DNA of 64,000 nt from Anaerolineales bacterium (GTDB lineage Bacteria > Chloroflexota > Anaerolineae > 4572-78 > J111): contig JABTUK010000002.1 of the NCBI GenBank assembly GCA_015075405.1, positions 124,001-188,000 of the forward strand. The letters run 5' to 3'. Below are positions 9,865 to 17,956 of the stretch, piece after piece. A model generated the notes under the pieces. That model made no database searches. It was not told the origin of the DNA and was given only the letters and a program-made list of their open reading frames with translations. The position numbers and the translations under genes were made by a program. Each line of letters begins with the position of its first letter. Position 1 is the first letter of the stretch.

Positions 9865-9924
9865 GGTTGGAAGGTTAGAAGGCTGGCCAGAGCAATTTCC
9901 AACCTTCCAACCTTCCAGTCTTCC
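9865..9924. repeat. Palindromic octamer array, unit GGTTGGAA / inverse CCAACCTT
   Basis: Left arm GGTTGGAA GGTTAGAA GGCTGG, right arm CCAACCTT CCAACCTT CCAGTCTT. The period here is 8, not 7; the architecture is the same as in the heptamer hairpins. Confidence 0.8.
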
Positions 9925-10037
9925 AAAAATATTACATAAGGTTTTAACGACCGTTAGGTTCTACTTCTACTTGCCATTTCATCGAAGACGACTACAATGA
10001 AATCAGTTCCCCTGGCGCATGGTTGAGGAAATGGCAG

Positions 10038-10313
10038 ATGCAGGAAAGGAAACCCTTCCATACCACCACTTCGGCTGAATTTCGAGACCTGGCCGAAACG
10101 GCCCGCGCCGCCGGTCGTTTGCCCGAACTCATCGAAGCTATCTCCGAGCGCCTGGAGCGGTATCGAGCGGCCCTGCAATCTCACCAACTGGCCCGCGACT
10201 TTCAAAGCATCCAGGAAACCAAAAAACTGATTACCAATTTAGAAAACAAGCTGCGCATCGCGGCTCAACTGCAAGCTATAGAGCCTCCGGCTGAGGACGA
10301 ACCGTTACTTTAG
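10038..10313 (+). CDS. Small helical hypothetical protein
   Basis: About 91 residues, rich in Ala, Leu, Glu and Arg with long predicted helices (residues 15-80), consistent with a short coiled coil; no membrane segment or signal peptide and no family I recognise. The ATG at 10038 has GAGGAAA about 9 bases upstream; an in-frame TTG at 10023 is an alternative. It stands between the two-component operon and the channel-like gene, separated from each by repeats, so context gives no function. Confidence 0.6.
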   Translation: MQERKPFHTTTSAEFRDLAETARAAGRLPELIEAISERLERYRAALQSHQLARDFQSIQETKKLITNLENKLRIAAQLQAIEPPAEDEPLL

Positions 10314-10325
10314 GAACGCCGAAAA

Positions 10326-10472
10326 GAGATTGGAGATTGGAGATTGTTAATCTCAGTGGATCCGATTTTCGAGGAGTGAGGCACGCCTACGTGCCGAACG
10401 GAGCCGCACGTGGGCGTGCTGGCTCCTCAAACTTGGATCTATTGAATCTCTACGCAAAGCGTCCAATCTCCA
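10326..10472. repeat. Nested palindromic element: heptamer outer arms around a 58-bp hairpin core
   Basis: Outer arms GATTGGA GATTGGA ... TCCAATCTCC, then a middle layer (TGGATCC / TTGGATC), then the core 10371-10428 running from GAGGAGTGAGGCACGCC to GGGCGTGCTGGCTCCTC. The same core, in a different outer shell, is at 15085-15181. The right outer arm ends six bases before the ATG of the next gene. Confidence 0.8.
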
Positions 10473-10478
10473 TTGACC

Positions 10479-12275
10479 ATGGCCCAGAAAAAAGGTTTCT
10501 TCAACTCGCGCCAATGGCTCCGCTTTAAACGAGATACGGCGGTATTTGCCCACCGTTTTCCCTGGTTCACGGCCCTGGGCTTGCTTTTGACCATTCTCGG
10601 CACGGCCTACATCTTTCAACTGCGCTACAATCAGGTCAGGCCGGGGGGTGAGGATTACGAATACCTGACCTACATCAAGGCGGTGTATGCCGTTATCAAT
10701 ATGACCTTTTTTCAGCTCACCTATGCCGATATGCCGCCCGGCAGCGAGTTGGATATTTTTGCCATCGTTGTGCCGCCGGTGGGTTTGGTGCTTTTTACCT
10801 ACCTGGGCTTGAAGGTCATTCGCTTTATCCGCATTGCCTTTGTCCGGGGCGAGCGGGGCCAGGAGTGGCAAGAAGCGGTGATTGAGGCCACCGTCAAGAA
10901 TCATATTATCATTTGCGGGCTGGGCCGGGTGGGCTACCGGGTGGCCGGGCAACTGCTGGCCTACCAACAGCCGCTGGCCGGCATCGAAGAAACACCCTCG
11001 TCGCTGGTGGATGAGCTGCTGGCCGCCGATCTGCCCGTTATTCTGGGCGACGCCGAAAACGAGGAGACGCTTAAAAAGGCTGGCATCGAACGGGCCAAAA
11101 CGGTGCTGGTCTGCACCAACAAAGATTTTGTCAACCTGGGCATTGCCTTCCGGGCGCGAGAACTCAACCGGCGGGCGCGCATCATTCTGCGTCTCTTTGA
11201 GGATGAACTTGTCAACGACATCAAAAACAGCTTCAAGGTAGACGCCATTATCAGCCGGTCGGCGGTGGCGGCGCTCTCTTTCACTTATGCCGCCATCGGC
11301 GGCGAAATTATCGAAACCTTTACCCTGGGGGAGCGGAATTATGTTTTAACCCGGGTGCCCATCGGCCCGCACTCGCCGATACTGGGGCACACCATTGGCG
11401 CAGTGGCCGAAGCCCAGGATATAACCGTAGTTTGTTACAACTGCGGGCGCACCTTAACCATTGAACCTGACCCGGCCACCCTCCTGCAAGCCGGCGACAA
11501 TTTGTTTATTTTTACCACCATTGACCGGCTGATGCCGCTGATCGAGTTTGGCCTGAGCCACAACACCCCGCCCCCCGGCAGCGAAGGGCCGATTCTGGTC
11601 TGCGGCCTGGGGCACACCGGCTATCGGGTGGTGACCAATTTGTTGAGCCTGAACCGGCAGGTCATTGGGTTGGATTTTGAACCCTCGCGCCTGGGAGAAC
11701 GCCTGCACGAAATGAACGTGCCGCTCAAATATGGTGATCTGCGCTGGAATTCCACCCTCATCGAAGCCGGTATTCAGCAAGCGGCAGCGCTGGTGGTCTG
11801 CACCGAAGACGACATGGTTAATTTGCAAATCGCCCTGGCCGCCCGCGCCCTCAAACCGGCCCTGCGGGTGGTGATGCGTATTTTTGATGATCGGCTGGGT
11901 GAGCAGTTGCGCCAGACTTTTGATATTGACGCTGTTTTCAGCACCTCGGCCCTGGCCGCGCCCGATTTTGTTTCGGCGGCGCTTAACCGGATGAATGTCC
12001 GTAGCGTCGCCATCGAGGGCATCGAGCAGGCCATCGTCCGGCTGCAAGTGACCCTGTCGGCCCTGTACGATGTGCCGCTGGCCGAACTCCAGGAGGAAGA
12101 GGGCTTAAGCGTACTATTACACGCGCGGGGCGAGCAGGTCAATATTCCACCGACCCAAACCACTCGCTTACGGGTTGGCGATGAAATTGTCGTCCTGGCC
12201 GCGCCGGATAAGCTGGATGATCTGAATCGCCGTAACAAAACCTTGCATGAATTGAAAGCAGAAGGGTATACATAA
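10479..12275 (+). CDS. Two-helix channel-like protein with two RCK (TrkA) modules and an atypical pore
   Basis: About 598 residues: TM1 (29-47), pore-like segment (64-90), TM2 (91-113), then two complete RCK modules, each TrkA-N plus TrkA-C, with nucleotide-binding motifs GLGRVG (147-152) and GLGHTG in the second. This is the architecture of prokaryotic RCK-gated K+ channels with tandem RCKs. The filter position, normally TVGYGD, reads QLTYAD: Tyr and Asp are kept but both glycines are replaced. Potassium selectivity is therefore doubtful. No Shine-Dalgarno precedes the ATG at 10479; the right arm of a palindromic repeat occupies that place, and an in-frame TTG lies at 10473. Confidence 0.85.
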   Translation: MAQKKGFFNSRQWLRFKRDTAVFAHRFPWFTALGLLLTILGTAYIFQLRYNQVRPGGEDYEYLTYIKAVYAVINMTFFQLTYADMPPGSELDIFAIVVPPVGLVLFTYLGLKVIRFIRIAFVRGERGQEWQEAVIEATVKNHIIICGLGRVGYRVAGQLLAYQQPLAGIEETPSSLVDELLAADLPVILGDAENEETLKKAGIERAKTVLVCTNKDFVNLGIAFRARELNRRARIILRLFEDELVNDIKNSFKVDAIISRSAVAALSFTYAAIGGEIIETFTLGERNYVLTRVPIGPHSPILGHTIGAVAEAQDITVVCYNCGRTLTIEPDPATLLQAGDNLFIFTTIDRLMPLIEFGLSHNTPPPGSEGPILVCGLGHTGYRVVTNLLSLNRQVIGLDFEPSRLGERLHEMNVPLKYGDLRWNSTLIEAGIQQAAALVVCTEDDMVNLQIALAARALKPALRVVMRIFDDRLGEQLRQTFDIDAVFSTSALAAPDFVSAALNRMNVRSVAIEGIEQAIVRLQVTLSALYDVPLAELQEEEGLSVLLHARGEQVNIPPTQTTRLRVGDEIVVLAAPDKLDDLNRRNKTLHELKAEGYT

Positions 12276-12280
12276 GATGA

Positions 12281-12372
12281 GTTAGTGTTCAGTAATCAGT
12301 CTGACTACTGGCTACTGACTACTGGCTACTGACTACTGGCTACTGATTACTGGTTACTGACTACCGATTACC
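12281..12372. repeat. Ten-unit perfect-period heptamer array, unit CTGRYTA
   Basis: From 12301 ten consecutive 7-nt units alternate CTGACTA and CTGGCTA (late units CTGATTA, CTGGTTA, CCGATTA). A short inverse arm (AGTAATCAGT) lies just upstream. The clearest example of the period-7 class. Confidence 0.92.
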
Positions 12373-12392
12373 ATTTTCAAAGGAGAAAAACT

Positions 12393-12905
12393 ATGCGTGC
12401 GGGTAAAGATTTAACCGAAAAACCTATTTACAGTCTCACCGATGGCCGACTGTTAGGCAAAGTCAAAGACCTTTATCTGGACAGCAACCTGGAACGGGTG
12501 GTTGGCCTCTACCTGGGCAGCGAGGGCATTTTTAGCCGCAAGAATATGCTCATCAACCGCGACCGAATTACGCTCTTTGGGGTTGATGCCGTGCTGGTGG
12601 CTGACTCGGAGGTGGTGGTTGAGGAGGCTCAGGTGGCCGAACTGGATACCTGGGTGCGGCGGCAGGATTTAGCGGGCCGCGATGTAGACACACCGGGCGG
12701 CACGCGGGTGGGCATTATCGGCGATATTTTGGTCAACGACGAGGGGACGGTGGTGGGCTTCAAGCTGGCTCGCACCTTTGTCGAAGGCCCCATCAGCCGC
12801 AAACATGCCGTAGCCCGCGAGGTAGTGGTTGACACCGGCGGCGAGGATGGGGTGATGACCATTGACCTGGCCCAAGCCGAGCAGCACGATTTGAGCGCGG
12901 AGTAG
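12393..12905 (+). CDS. PRC-barrel domain protein
   Basis: A 170-residue soluble protein with two PRC-barrel-like halves: residues 1-80 (TDGRLLGKVKDLYLDSNLE) and 85-160 (GGTRVGIIGDILVNDEGT). PRC barrels are beta-barrel adaptor modules seen in RimM, in photosynthetic reaction-centre H subunits and in stand-alone stress-related proteins. AAAGGAGAAA precedes the ATG. The convergent neighbour is a TerC-like protein. The specific partner is unknown. Confidence 0.85.
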   Translation: MRAGKDLTEKPIYSLTDGRLLGKVKDLYLDSNLERVVGLYLGSEGIFSRKNMLINRDRITLFGVDAVLVADSEVVVEEAQVAELDTWVRRQDLAGRDVDTPGGTRVGIIGDILVNDEGTVVGFKLARTFVEGPISRKHAVAREVVVDTGGEDGVMTIDLAQAEQHDLSAE

Positions 12906-12916
12906 GTTTTTGGAAG

Positions 12917-12953
12917 TTTCCTCGTTTCCAAACTGAGTTTGGAAACGAGGAAA
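12917..12953. repeat. Perfect 17-bp hairpin TTTCCTCGTTTCCAAAC, loop TGA
   Basis: Lies between the convergent PRC-barrel and TerC genes and may act as a bidirectional transcription stop. The inner sequence TTTCCAAACTGAGTTT recurs near 43565-43580, inside the start of a lipoprotein gene. Confidence 0.75.
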
Positions 12954-12958
12954 AAATT

Positions 12959-13005
12959 GGAGTCCAAACCTTGGCTTGGAAAGGCCAAAGCAAGCTTTGG
13001 ACTCC
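12959..13005. repeat. Long hairpin with GGAGTCCAAA ends
   Basis: GGAGTCCAAA ... TTTGGACTCC with inner arms CTTGGCTTGG / CCAAAGCAAG. Expanded relative of the 13-bp hairpins at 5901 and 21260; it lies just after the stop of terC on the minus strand. Confidence 0.75.
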
Positions 13006-13018
13006 GTTTCTCGTCTGA

Positions 13019-13768
<750 letters not shown>

Positions 13769-13922
13769 GCAGCCCCCTCTTGCCACATAATAGATTTGTC
13801 GAAAGTCAGCGAATTATACTCGATTGGACCCAACCTGCTAATTTTTCACCGGATTTTGTAAACACTGAGGCTCACTTATCTTTTCCTCCCTATCTCGTAA
13901 CCCGGACGAGCCGAAATAATCT

Positions 13923-14363
13923 CTAATCTCGCCCTAATTCTTCCAGCGCCTCCGGGCTGTACTGCTCCGCGTATTCGGCTGAAGGTGGGATCAGTTTGAT
14001 CACGTCAATCAGAATGCCGTTGGGATCAGCCGTGATAAAGTGACGCTGCCCCCAAGCTTCCGACTTTAGCTCCAGATGGATGGGCAGACCCGCCGCTTTA
14101 AACCGTTCATACACCGCATCCACATCATCCACCTCAAAATTGAGGAGGATGCCCTGCCCTGGCCGGCGAAACCCTTCCGGCACACTGGGATGGCGATAAT
14201 CCAGCAAGGCCAGTTGAAACGGCGGATTTTGAGTGGTAATCAGGCTGATATACCAATCTGCCTCAAAGGTCAGGGTAAAGGGGAAGTAGGTTAAATAAAA
14301 ATCCCGCGACTCCTGTAATTTGACCGTTCCAATCACCGGATAGAAACTTGATAGATTCATCAT
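13923..14363 (-). CDS. Glyoxalase/bleomycin-resistance (VOC) family protein
   Basis: A 146-residue single VOC-fold protein of two beta-alpha-beta-beta-beta halves: [21 protein letters not shown] at the start, [20 protein letters not shown] in the second half and [16 protein letters not shown] at the end. The metal-ligand pattern is incomplete by eye, so it may be a binding protein rather than an enzyme. The start is the ATG at 14363 with AAGAGGG upstream. It is transcribed divergently from a TetR regulator through a perfect consensus promoter whose spacer is filled by an operator, so it is very probably the regulator's main target. Confidence 0.88.
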   Translation of the reverse strand: MMNLSSFYPVIGTVKLQESRDFYLTYFPFTLTFEADWYISLITTQNPPFQLALLDYRHPSVPEGFRRPGQGILLNFEVDDVDAVYERFKAAGLPIHLELKSEAWGQRHFITADPNGILIDVIKLIPPSAEYAEQYSPEALEELGRD

Positions 14364-14393
14364 TGCCCTCTTTTCTACATTTGTTGAGAGTTG

Positions 14394-14399
14394 TATAAT
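14394..14399 (+). promoter_or_regulatory. Probable -10 box (TATAAT) of the tetR gene
   Basis: TATAAT on the plus strand, directly followed by the first operator palindrome. The -35 (near 14371) is poor, suggesting a weak, autoregulated promoter. Confidence 0.5.
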
Positions 14400-14400
14400 A

Positions 14401-14419
14401 TACATACAAGCTGTATGTA
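14401..14419. promoter_or_regulatory. TetR operator 1: TACATAC-N5-GTATGTA
   Basis: Perfect 7-5-7 palindrome located at the expected transcription start of the regulator gene. Its half-sites are identical to operator 2, 37 bases away centre to centre. Confidence 0.85.
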
Positions 14420-14433
14420 CGCAGATAAATCTA

Positions 14434-14462
14434 ATTATACATACAAACAGTATGTATGTCAA
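14434..14462 (-). promoter_or_regulatory. Perfect consensus sigma-70 promoter for the VOC gene
   Basis: On the minus strand TTGACA (14462-14457), a 17-base spacer, then TATAAT (14439-14434). The spacer is occupied by operator 2, so repressor binding should block polymerase directly. Confidence 0.88.
14438..14456. promoter_or_regulatory. TetR operator 2: TACATAC-N5-GTATGTA
   Basis: Same half-sites as operator 1 and extendable outward by one base pair. It lies between the -35 and -10 of the VOC promoter. Confidence 0.87.
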
Positions 14463-14474
14463 GGGTTAAAAGCA

Positions 14475-15083
14475 ATGAATTTGGAAAAAAAGAGCGCCAA
14501 AGTGGTTCAAGGGGAAGCTACGGTGCAAACTCTTACCGCCGTAGCGCGCCGCCTATTCAGTGAGAGGGGTTATCATGATGTTTCGACGGAGGAAATTGTG
14601 CAGGCAGCCCAGGTAACCCGAGGCGCATTGTACCACCACTTTTCCGGCAAAAGTGATCTGTTTTTAGCCGTTTTTGAAGCAGTGCAGGGAGAGATTAGCC
14701 AGCGCATCGAGCAGGCGGCTGAGGCCGCGTCAGAAGGTTGGGACGCTTTTTTGGCCGGGTGCCGGGCTTTTTTGGAAACTTGTCTCGATCCCCAGATTCA
14801 ACGGATTGTTTTTATTGACGCCCCGGCGGTGCTGGGCTGGGATTCGTGGCGGCGGGTTGATACCACCTACGGCTTGATGTCGCTTAAAGCCGGCCTGACC
14901 GATTTGATCCACGCCGGGCTGATCAAGCCCCAGCCGCTCGACGCCCTGGCCCATCTTTTATCCGGCGCAATGAACGAAGCCGCCCTGTGGATTACCCACG
15001 CCGAGAACCCACCCCAGGCCCTGGAGGAAGCCATGACTACTCTGGAAATATTACTGCAAGGCTTGAAGACGGAGAAAGTGTAA
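14475..15083 (+). CDS. TetR family transcriptional regulator
   Basis: A 202-residue repressor: N-terminal HTH (residues 20-65; VARRLFSERGYHDVSTEEIVQAAQVTRGALYHHFSGKSDL is the classic TetR helix-turn-helix, broken here only by its length) and a helical ligand domain. The start is the ATG at 14475 (MNLEKKS) after GGGTTAAAAG; upstream in-frame codons run through the operators and are not coding. It is divergent from a VOC gene, with two identical palindromes between them, indicating autoregulation plus control of the VOC gene. The inducer is unknown. Confidence 0.92.
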   Translation: MNLEKKSAKVVQGEATVQTLTAVARRLFSERGYHDVSTEEIVQAAQVTRGALYHHFSGKSDLFLAVFEAVQGEISQRIEQAAEAASEGWDAFLAGCRAFLETCLDPQIQRIVFIDAPAVLGWDSWRRVDTTYGLMSLKAGLTDLIHAGLIKPQPLDALAHLLSGAMNEAALWITHAENPPQALEEAMTTLEILLQGLKTEKV

Positions 15084-15084
15084 T

Positions 15085-15181
15085 TTCAGTAAATCACAAT
15101 TTTAGAGGAGTGAGGCACGCCCACGTGCCGAACGGAGCCGCACGTGGGCGTGCTGGCTCCTCAATTCGTGATTTACTGAAT
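15085..15181. repeat. Nested palindromic element with the same core as 10326-10472
   Basis: Outer arms TTCAGTAAATCAC / GTGATTTACTGAA (13 bp, perfect) surround a core differing by about one base from the core at 10371-10428. It fills the whole gap between tetR and the acyl-CoA ligase stop. Confidence 0.85.
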
Positions 15182-15182
15182 T

Positions 15183-16934
15183 TTAACTGGAAACCGGCGC
15201 TTTTTCACGCTGGGCTTCTTCCTCCATCAACTGGCGGCGCAAAATTTTGCCGACCATCGTCTTGGGCAGCTCCGAACGGAACTCGACAAATTTGGGGACT
15301 TTGTAGGGGGCCAGGCCCTCTTTGCACCAGGCAATGAGTTCTTCGGGCGTCACGGTTTGGCCGGGTTTGAGCACCACAAACGCCTTGGCCCGCTGGTTGT
15401 CGCTGTCCACCGGCACGCCGATGGCGACCGCTTCCAGCACTTTGGGATGCTCATACAGCCGCTCTTCGATGTCGCGGGGATAAACATTGAAGCCACCCGA
15501 AGCTAAAATCATATCCTTTTTGCGGTCCACAATGCGGAAGTAGCCATCCTCGCTCATCTGGGCGATGTCGCCGGTGTGCAGCCAGATTTGGCCGTCGGCA
15601 TGTTGGCGCAGGGCGTCGGCGGTCTCTTTGGGCATATTCCAGTAGCCCTTCATCACCTGCGGCCCGCGAATACAAATTACTCCCGGTTGGTTCGGACCTA
15701 GCTCGGTTTCTTCTGTTTCGGGGTCCATAATTTTTACGTCCGTATCAGAAATAGGCACGCCAATCGTCCCAATCCGGCCCCCGCTGCCCAGGGGATTGCC
15801 CAGGGCCACCGGCGAGGTTTCGCTCAGGCCAAATCCCTCCACCAGGCGGCCGCCGGTGATGCGCTGGAACTGGGTTTGCACTTCGACCGGCAGCCCGGCC
15901 GCGCCGCTGATACAGGCCTTGATAGATTTCAAATCATACTTGCCTGCTTTCACATCGGGGTGATTGGTGATGGCGGTGTAAAGCGCCGGTACGCCCGGAA
16001 AATAGGTGGGCCGGTGAATGTTGATGGCGTTGAGCACATGGACCATATCGCGTGGGTTGGGGATGACGATCTGGGTGTGGCCGCCAAACACCGAGAGGTT
16101 CATGCAGACGGTCATCGAGTAACTGTGGGTCAGCGGCAGCGCGGTCAGCATGATTTCCGGACCGGCCGATTGACCGGCCCCGCTCAACCAGGCCGCCGAT
16201 TGCAGGGCATTGGCCACTACATTGCTGTGGGTCAGCTGCGCCCCTTTGGGCACGCCGGTGGTCCCGCCGGTGTACATCAAAATAGCAGTGTCTTCAGGCG
16301 TCACCTCGACCGGCTGCGGCGCGGACGGTGCGGCCGCCAAAAAATCCTGAAACCAGACTGTACCGGCATCCTGGGAAATGTCCACCTGATGGCCTTCTTT
16401 CTTTTCTTTGGCCAGGCTGAACAGGGTTTTGAGCAGACCGGGAAAATACTCCTTGATATTGGTCACAATGACCTGTTTGAGCGCGGTGTGGGCGCGGACC
16501 TGTTTAACGTTTTTGTAAAGCAGGCTCAAGACGACGGCAAAGGTGGCCCCGGCGTCCTTCATTTGGTGCTCGATTTCACGGGCCACATACAGCGGGTTGC
16601 TGGGCACGACAATGCCGCCGGCCCGGAGCGTGCCATAATAAGCAATGACATACTGCGGGCAGTTGGGCATGTACAGCACCACCCGGTCGCCTTTTTGCAG
16701 GCCCTGCTGCTGCAAGCCGGCGGCAAAGCGATCCGCCAGCGCATCCAGTTCGCGGTAGCTCAGCCGGCGATGCTGCTCGCCCAGCCAGGGGGCCATGCCC
16801 CCAAAAATCAGCGCCGTGCGCTCGGGATGCTGCTGGGCGCTCTGGCGCAAAAATTGATCCACCGGCCGGCGTGGATACTCAATCGAAACCGGCACGCTGG
16901 GATCGTAATGTTGGTGCCACACTCGTGGTTCCAT
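15183..16934 (-). CDS. Long-chain acyl-CoA synthetase (AMP-binding)
   Basis: ATP-dependent activation of a fatty acid to acyl-CoA. The 583-residue protein has the adenylate-forming P-loop YTGGTTGVPKG (221-231), the A5 motif GFGLSETSPVA, the A7/A8 core HTGDIAQMSEDGYFRIVDRK, and the catalytic Lys563 in MVGKILRRQL. This is the full length of bacterial FadD-like enzymes. AGAGGACAGGGG precedes the ATG at 16934. Chain-length preference is not readable. The neighbouring TetR gene is convergent in arrangement and need not regulate it. Confidence 0.93.
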   Translation of the reverse strand: MEPRVWHQHYDPSVPVSIEYPRRPVDQFLRQSAQQHPERTALIFGGMAPWLGEQHRRLSYRELDALADRFAAGLQQQGLQKGDRVVLYMPNCPQYVIAYYGTLRAGGIVVPSNPLYVAREIEHQMKDAGATFAVVLSLLYKNVKQVRAHTALKQVIVTNIKEYFPGLLKTLFSLAKEKKEGHQVDISQDAGTVWFQDFLAAAPSAPQPVEVTPEDTAILMYTGGTTGVPKGAQLTHSNVVANALQSAAWLSGAGQSAGPEIMLTALPLTHSYSMTVCMNLSVFGGHTQIVIPNPRDMVHVLNAINIHRPTYFPGVPALYTAITNHPDVKAGKYDLKSIKACISGAAGLPVEVQTQFQRITGGRLVEGFGLSETSPVALGNPLGSGGRIGTIGVPISDTDVKIMDPETEETELGPNQPGVICIRGPQVMKGYWNMPKETADALRQHADGQIWLHTGDIAQMSEDGYFRIVDRKKDMILASGGFNVYPRDIEERLYEHPKVLEAVAIGVPVDSDNQRAKAFVVLKPGQTVTPEELIAWCKEGLAPYKVPKFVEFRSELPKTMVGKILRRQLMEEEAQREKAPVSS

Positions 16935-16996
16935 ACCCCTGTCCTCTCTTATTTTAGGTTCAATGAAGCATTTACAACAAGTAAGAGGTTTTTTTT

Positions 16997-17060
16997 CGAA
17001 GAAATAAGAATTAAGAAATAAGAGGAGGCAATTTTCTTATTTCTTATTTCTTTCTTCTTT
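16997..17060. repeat. Palindromic heptamer array, unit AAATAAG / inverse CTTATTT
   Basis: AAATAAG AATTAAG AAATAAG, loop AGGAGGCAATTTT, then CTTATTT CTTATTT CTTTCTT. Related to the array at 56394-56442. Confidence 0.85.
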
Positions 17061-17200
17061 GGTTCTGGCTTGTTGTCTCAATATTATCAGAAATAGTCCC
17101 AATTGTCACCTATCCAAAGTTAGGCTGCGAAAAACCTTACTTTGTTGAACGATTAGCTCAATTTTTCCCTCATCCCCTGTTCAGTGGGCGTCATTTCGGT

Positions 17201-17206
17201 TATAAT
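17201..17206 (+). promoter_or_regulatory. Candidate -10 box for the leader and gene at 17471
   Basis: TATAAT followed by GGGG; the best -35 (TGTTCA) matches only half the consensus. Confidence 0.35.
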
Positions 17207-17212
17207 GGGGTT

Positions 17213-17470
17213 AAGTGATGAGCAGCCTGCCGGACAAAATAAGGATTTCGGCCCACCAGGGCGTTGTCAAAAGCGATGCCGGTAAAGGCTGAAAAAAGAG
17301 ACAGCTTGAACCAAACCAACCTCAAACCAGGGGTTGAGCGGTAACTTTTGCTCTGAATGTTTAAGTCAGTGACTCGCCAGCGTCAGATTAGATTGTGGTT
17401 ATCGAAGGGGGCGGGCAATAATATGTTCGCTATTTAATGGATTTCGAGATCGTTGGTAAAATTACTGATA
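17213..17470 (+). ncRNA. Possible structured 5' leader, class unknown
   Basis: CAGCCT (17223-17228) can pair with AGGCTG (17286-17291), with CCGG/CCGG stacking inside and a GGCGTTG/CGATGCC stem in the apex; a GAGC/GCTC hairpin follows. I do not recognise a known riboswitch. Inference only. Confidence 0.3.
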
Positions 17471-17725
17471 TTGAAACAATACACGCATTTACGTTTTACC
17501 GTTTGCATCAATGACGGCGGTTATATTGACGATTTAAAGGTTCGAACCGTTTACCGGGTTCTGCCGGATGAGTCGGCGGCTAAGAGCAATTATTTAAGAA
17601 TAATTGATGAAACAGGTGAAGATTATCTCTATCCGGCCGCTTACTTTGTGCTGATTGAAGTCTCCCCGGAAGCAGAGGAGATTTTATTACTGACCTTACA
17701 AGGTAGTGAAGCTACTCCAGCGTAA
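17471..17725 (+). CDS. Small conserved hypothetical protein
   Basis: About 84 residues, beta-rich, beginning KQYTHLRFTVCINDGGY and containing RTVYRVLPD and IDETGEDYLYPAAYF. I recognise this pattern from short uncharacterised bacterial proteins of 65-85 residues (RFxVCxxNxGY ... YRVxPD ... DESGEDYxYPxxxF); function unknown. The start is ambiguous: TTG at 17471 aligns best with that pattern, TTG at 17453 adds six residues, and no ATG is available in frame. A long, possibly structured leader precedes it. Confidence 0.65.
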   Translation: MKQYTHLRFTVCINDGGYIDDLKVRTVYRVLPDESAAKSNYLRIIDETGEDYLYPAAYFVLIEVSPEAEEILLLTLQGSEATPA

Positions 17726-17768
17726 ACTCTGTTTTGGCTACAAGCATTAGAAAGTTTCAAATTTAAAA

Positions 17769-17896
17769 TAAGGTAGTTCCAAGATTTAAATCCTTCAACG
17801 GCGTGGTGCGTGGTACGTGGTGCGTAACGTAAACTTGCCACGCACCACGCACTACGCACCACAAGAATGACGTTTTATTTTCTTGGAGTTGCCTAA
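17769..17896. mobile_element. MITE-like element with TAAGGTAGTTCCAAGA / TCTTGGAGTTGCCTAA ends
   Basis: 128 bp with 16-bp imperfect terminal inverted repeats. The interior is a palindromic heptamer array (GCGTGGT units at 17801-17828, inverse CACGCAC units to 17874). A second copy in the opposite orientation with a different heptamer core lies at 45460-45594. No open reading frame. Confidence 0.7.
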
Positions 17897-17906
17897 GCCA
17901 AAACGT

Positions 17907-17951
17907 ATTGCGTGTTCCGTCCGTTTTATCTCACGCAACACGCAACACGTC
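17907..17951. repeat. Heptamer array, unit CACGCAA
   Basis: TTGCGTGT is followed by inverse CACGCAA CACGCAA CACGTCG units, ending just past the stop of the M3 peptidase gene. Confidence 0.7.
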
Positions 17952-17956
17952 GCCTC

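Larger units (their letters stand above)
16935..17470. other. Intergenic region with a repeat hairpin and a candidate structured leader
   Basis: The 5' third holds an AAATAAG-type palindromic heptamer array (16997-17060). A TATAAT at 17201-17206 is followed by about 260 untranslated bases that can form several paired segments before the small gene at 17471. Confidence 0.6.

Noticed and set aside
12301..12372. CRISPR array
   Set aside because: Units are 7 nt with no spacers and no cas genes are present; the same holds for every array in the window.
14391..14474. 28-residue N-terminal extension of the first TetR regulator
   Set aside because: The extension would be encoded by the operator and promoter region; the ATG at 14475 fits the family start.
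17281..17320. TPP riboswitch (GGCTGA ... TTGAACC)
   Set aside because: The fragments resemble TPP motifs, but the CTGAGA box, the ACC/GATCTGG part and the overall layout are missing.
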